The position numbers and the translations under genes are program-made. From assembly GCA_900770325.1 (NCBI GenBank), contig CAAGKE010000002.1, positions 1 to 7,015 on the forward strand: DNA of 7,015 nt, written 5' to 3'. Below, in pieces: positions 5,475 through 7,015 of the stretch (position 1 is the stretch's first letter; every line of letters starts with the position of its first letter). The notes under the pieces are model-generated. The model did not search any database. It was not told the origin of the DNA and saw only the letters and a program-made list of their open reading frames with translations. This DNA is from Lachnospiraceae bacterium. Its GTDB lineage: Bacteria > Bacillota > Clostridia > Lachnospirales > Lachnospiraceae.

Positions 5475-6230
5475 ATGGCAAGAATCGTAATAGATTCCGG
5501 ACACGGAGGCCGTGATCCGGGTGCTGTGCATGATGGCCGTCAGGAAAAAGATGACAATCTGAAGCTGGCCCTGGAGGTGGGACGCAGGCTGGCGGATCAG
5601 GGAGTGGATGTGATTTTTACAAGGACAGAGGATGTGTATCAGACTCCCTTCGAGAAAGCCCAGATTTCCAATGAGGCAAATCCGGATTTTCTTGTTTCTA
5701 TTCACCGGAATTCCAGCCCTCAGGACAATCAGTACAATGGTGTGGAAACACTGGTGTATGATCTGTCGGGTGAGAAGGTACAGATGGCGGAAAATATTAA
5801 CAGGGAGCTGGAAAAACTGGGATTTAAAAATCTGGGGGTGGAAGAAAGGCCGGATCTGGTGATCCTGCGCCGGAGCAGTTCTCCTGCATTACTGGTGGAG
5901 GCAGGCTTCATTAATTCGGATAAGGATAATGAGATTTTTGACAATCGTTTTAATGAGGTGGCGCAGGCAATTGCAGACGGGATCCTGAATACTCTGAATG
6001 GAGCGGATGACCAGACCTACTATCGTGTTCAGACAGGTGCTTTCCGGAATCCGGAATATGCCCAGGATATGCTGTATCAGCTGGTACAGCAGGGATATCC
6101 TGCGTTTCTGATTCGGGAAGGGGATCTTTATAAAGTGCAGGTAGGAGCATTTGAAATGCTGGATAATGCGATAAAAATGGAAGCAGTGCTGCGCAGGCAG
6201 GGGTATCCCACTTATCTGGTGAAGGAATAG
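5475..6230 (+). CDS. N-acetylmuramoyl-L-alanine amidase with C-terminal SPOR repeats, CwlC-like
   Basis: A zinc amidase (Amidase_3) that cuts the bond between N-acetylmuramic acid and the peptide stem of peptidoglycan. In its 251 residues the catalytic domain covers about 1-175. Zinc ligands are His10 (DSGHGG), Glu24 (RQEKDD) and His77 (SIHRNSS), and catalytic Glu142 lies in LVEAGFINS. Two SPOR-like repeats follow: YYRVQTGAF from 182 and LYKVQVGAF from about 217, each about 35 residues. SPOR domains bind peptidoglycan. There is no signal peptide: the protein begins MARIVIDSGHGG directly at the first strand. Length, order and missing leader match Bacillus subtilis CwlC (255 residues), which lyses the mother cell late in sporulation. 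That role is inferred here by resemblance. The ribosome binding site AGGT at 5465-5468 lies inside a hairpin. It follows the AAA ATPase gene by 82 bases without a convincing terminator, but appears to be a separate unit. Confidence 0.92.
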   Translation: MARIVIDSGHGGRDPGAVHDGRQEKDDNLKLALEVGRRLADQGVDVIFTRTEDVYQTPFEKAQISNEANPDFLVSIHRNSSPQDNQYNGVETLVYDLSGEKVQMAENINRELEKLGFKNLGVEERPDLVILRRSSSPALLVEAGFINSDKDNEIFDNRFNEVAQAIADGILNTLNGADDQTYYRVQTGAFRNPEYAQDMLYQLVQQGYPAFLIREGDLYKVQVGAFEMLDNAIKMEAVLRRQGYPTYLVKE

Positions 6231-6267
6231 TGTATTTTATGCAGCTTTGCGCTTGCATCTGTCAGGA

Positions 6268-6290
6268 TTTTGGCGCATTCTGCGCGAAAA
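6268..6290. repeat. GC-rich hairpin GCGCA-TTC-TGCGC with outer T/A stem
   Basis: GCGCA (6273-6277) pairs with TGCGC (6281-6285) over a 3-base loop. A G-G mismatch follows, then TTTT (6268-6271) pairs with AAAA (6287-6290). On either strand the T-run precedes the stem, so it is not a typical intrinsic terminator. It lies next to the GAACAG repeats and may belong to the same intergenic element. Confidence 0.55.
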
Positions 6291-6299
6291 CACCTCGCG

Positions 6300-6335
6300 G
6301 AACAGTGACACGTGAACAGTAGCATGAACAGCGAC
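6300..6335 (+). repeat. Three short direct repeats of GAACAG(T/C)RRC
   Basis: GAACAGTGAC (6300-6309), GAACAGTAGC (6314-6323) and GAACAGCGAC (6326-6335) lie in a row with 4- and 2-base gaps. ACGTGAACAGTAGC at 6310-6323 matches the reverse complement of 1418-1431 at 13 of 14 bases, linking this site to the hairpin before udk. The rest of 6231-6510 is non-coding; apart from the hairpin and the degenerate copy at 6430-6479 I see nothing definite in it. Confidence 0.55.
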
Positions 6336-6429
6336 AAAGAGAATCGGAAGAAAGATAAATCTTGTGGAAATCGGCGGGCTATGATAAGATACAGTTGATT
6401 GAAATTATTTCTCTTGAAGGGAAAAAGAG

Positions 6430-6479
6430 ATTACTGTTTACGCAGCCTGCAGTGTGGCAAAGGGCAGAGTGAATAGTTA
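6430..6479. repeat. Degenerate inverted copy of the TTACTGTTCACG motif
   Basis: TTACTGTTTACG at 6431-6442 differs by one base from 1419-1430 (TTACTGTTCACG). GTGAATAGTTAC at 6468-6479 matches its reverse-complement form at 10 of 12 bases. The two arms could pair imperfectly around a 26-base loop. It lies in the leader of the secreted-protein gene and ends about 15 bases before that gene's ribosome binding site. Confidence 0.4.
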
Positions 6480-6510
6480 CAAAGGGAAAATTACGGAAGG
6501 AGAAGGGAAG

Positions 6511-7015
6511 ATGAAAGGGATGATTGGATGGCTGGCTCTGGGAATTGCTGTGGCAGGGATGGCAGGAACACAGAGTGTGTCTGCAGCAGAAGCACAGTTG
6601 ATGTCATATGGGAATGCTTCGCTGGAGCTGTACCGGCCGGTTCTTGATCAGTACAATACGGCGCTTTTTGAGCAGTGGAGTATGCAGGAATACCAGGCAG
6701 CGGGATTATGTCCGCTCTTTGCCTATTTCACCAACCCTTCTCAGGTGGGATTCTGGCTGGAGGATGTGGATTATAATGGGACAGAGGAGCTGCTGATTGG
6801 AGAGATCGGAGATTCCGGGGAGTATGCAGGAATGTTTTTTGAGATGTATACGGTGATCGACGGAGCCCCTGTTTTGATGGCTTCCAGTACGGAGCGCAGC
6901 CGTTATTATTTATGCACAGATGGGAATGTGGCTAATGAGGGATCCGGAGGGGCCTCCCAATCTATTTGCGCGTATTATATGGCAGATTCAGACCATGGTG
7001 TTCTCACCCTGACAG
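6511..7015 (+). CDS. Secreted protein of unknown function (N-terminal part)
   Basis: The frame is open to the right edge, giving 168 codons. The product starts with a Sec signal peptide: MKGMIGWLALGIAVAGMAG, then TQSVSA|AEA, with likely cleavage after Ala25 or Ala26. There is no lipobox cysteine, so it is secreted or wall-associated rather than a lipoprotein. The mature part has aromatic-rich helical sequence, then WLEDVDYNGTEELLIGEIG at about 82-99. DVDYNGTEE (85-93) resembles a calcium-loop DxDxNGxxE, common in extracellular proteins of Lachnospiraceae; calcium binding is inferred. A cysteine pair may exist at Cys67 and the later YYLC. I cannot assign a family. The start is fixed by AAGGAG at 6497-6502, eight bases upstream. 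Its long leader (from 6231) contains hairpins and short repeats, and no convincing promoter. Confidence 0.85.
   Translation, partial: MKGMIGWLALGIAVAGMAGTQSVSAAEAQLMSYGNASLELYRPVLDQYNTALFEQWSMQEYQAAGLCPLFAYFTNPSQVGFWLEDVDYNGTEELLIGEIGDSGEYAGMFFEMYTVIDGAPVLMASSTERSRYYLCTDGNVANEGSGGASQSICAYYMADSDHGVLTLT

Noticed and set aside
6268..6290. GCGCA hairpin as the amidase terminator
   Set aside because: The T-run is on the 5' side on both strands and no T-run follows the stem.
6300..6335. Three GAACAG repeats as a CRISPR remnant
   Set aside because: The units are about 10 bases with 2-4 base gaps, far too short for CRISPR repeats and spacers, and no cas gene is present.
6362..6390. TTGTGG-17 bases-TAAGAT as a promoter for the secreted-protein gene
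   Set aside because: Matches are only 3/6 and 4/6, and it would give a leader of over 110 bases; no better than chance in this composition.
6608..6796. Short plus-strand open frame inside the secreted-protein gene
   Set aside because: It is out of frame with a gene that has a strong ribosome binding site and signal peptide, and its own sequence is Arg/Ser/Leu-rich shadow.

Overview
The window looks like chromosome of a low-to-mid-GC Firmicute of class Clostridia, most likely a Lachnospiraceae gut bacterium. The reasons are strong GGAG-type ribosome binding sites, AT-rich promoters, a divergent LacI/GH94 phosphorylase locus, a VWA/MoxR pair, and a CwlC-like sporulation-type amidase. The family assignment is inference from protein style. 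No rRNA, tRNA, phage or transposase gene is visible.

Layout. (1) 1-124, minus strand: the start of a GH94 cellobiose-phosphorylase-like gene, running off the left edge. (2) 125-385: an AT-rich divergent control region with two matching LacI-type palindromes 199 bp apart, promoter-like sequences reading both ways, and a series of A-tracts phased at about the helical repeat. (3) 386-1399: a LacI-family repressor, probably controlling both the GH94 gene and itself. (4) 1400-1470: a short gap holding a 27-bp hairpin flanked flush by 8-bp direct repeats. (5) 1471-2094: uridine kinase, closed by a strong terminator at 2126-2165. (6) 2198-5392: a tightly coupled three-gene operon of a small helical protein of unknown function, a VWA protein with a degenerate metallopeptidase-like N-terminal domain, and a MoxR-type AAA ATPase. 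(7) 5475-6230: a leaderless N-acetylmuramoyl-L-alanine amidase with two C-terminal SPOR-like repeats, resembling Bacillus CwlC, whose ribosome binding site is buried in a perfect inverted repeat. (8) 6231-6510: an intergenic stretch with a GC hairpin and degenerate copies of the same repeat motif seen at 1418-1444. (9) 6511 to the right edge: the N-terminal part of a secreted protein of unknown function.

The genes form independent units: sugar phosphorolysis with its repressor, pyrimidine salvage, a MoxR/VWA chaperone-like machine with an unknown partner, and cell-wall lysis. The points most worth a second look are the duplicated promoter-operator module around phased A-tracts, the hairpin over the amidase ribosome binding site with a possible promoter inside it, the flush direct-repeat/inverted-repeat insertion before udk, and the loss of the HExxH glutamate in the VWA protein.
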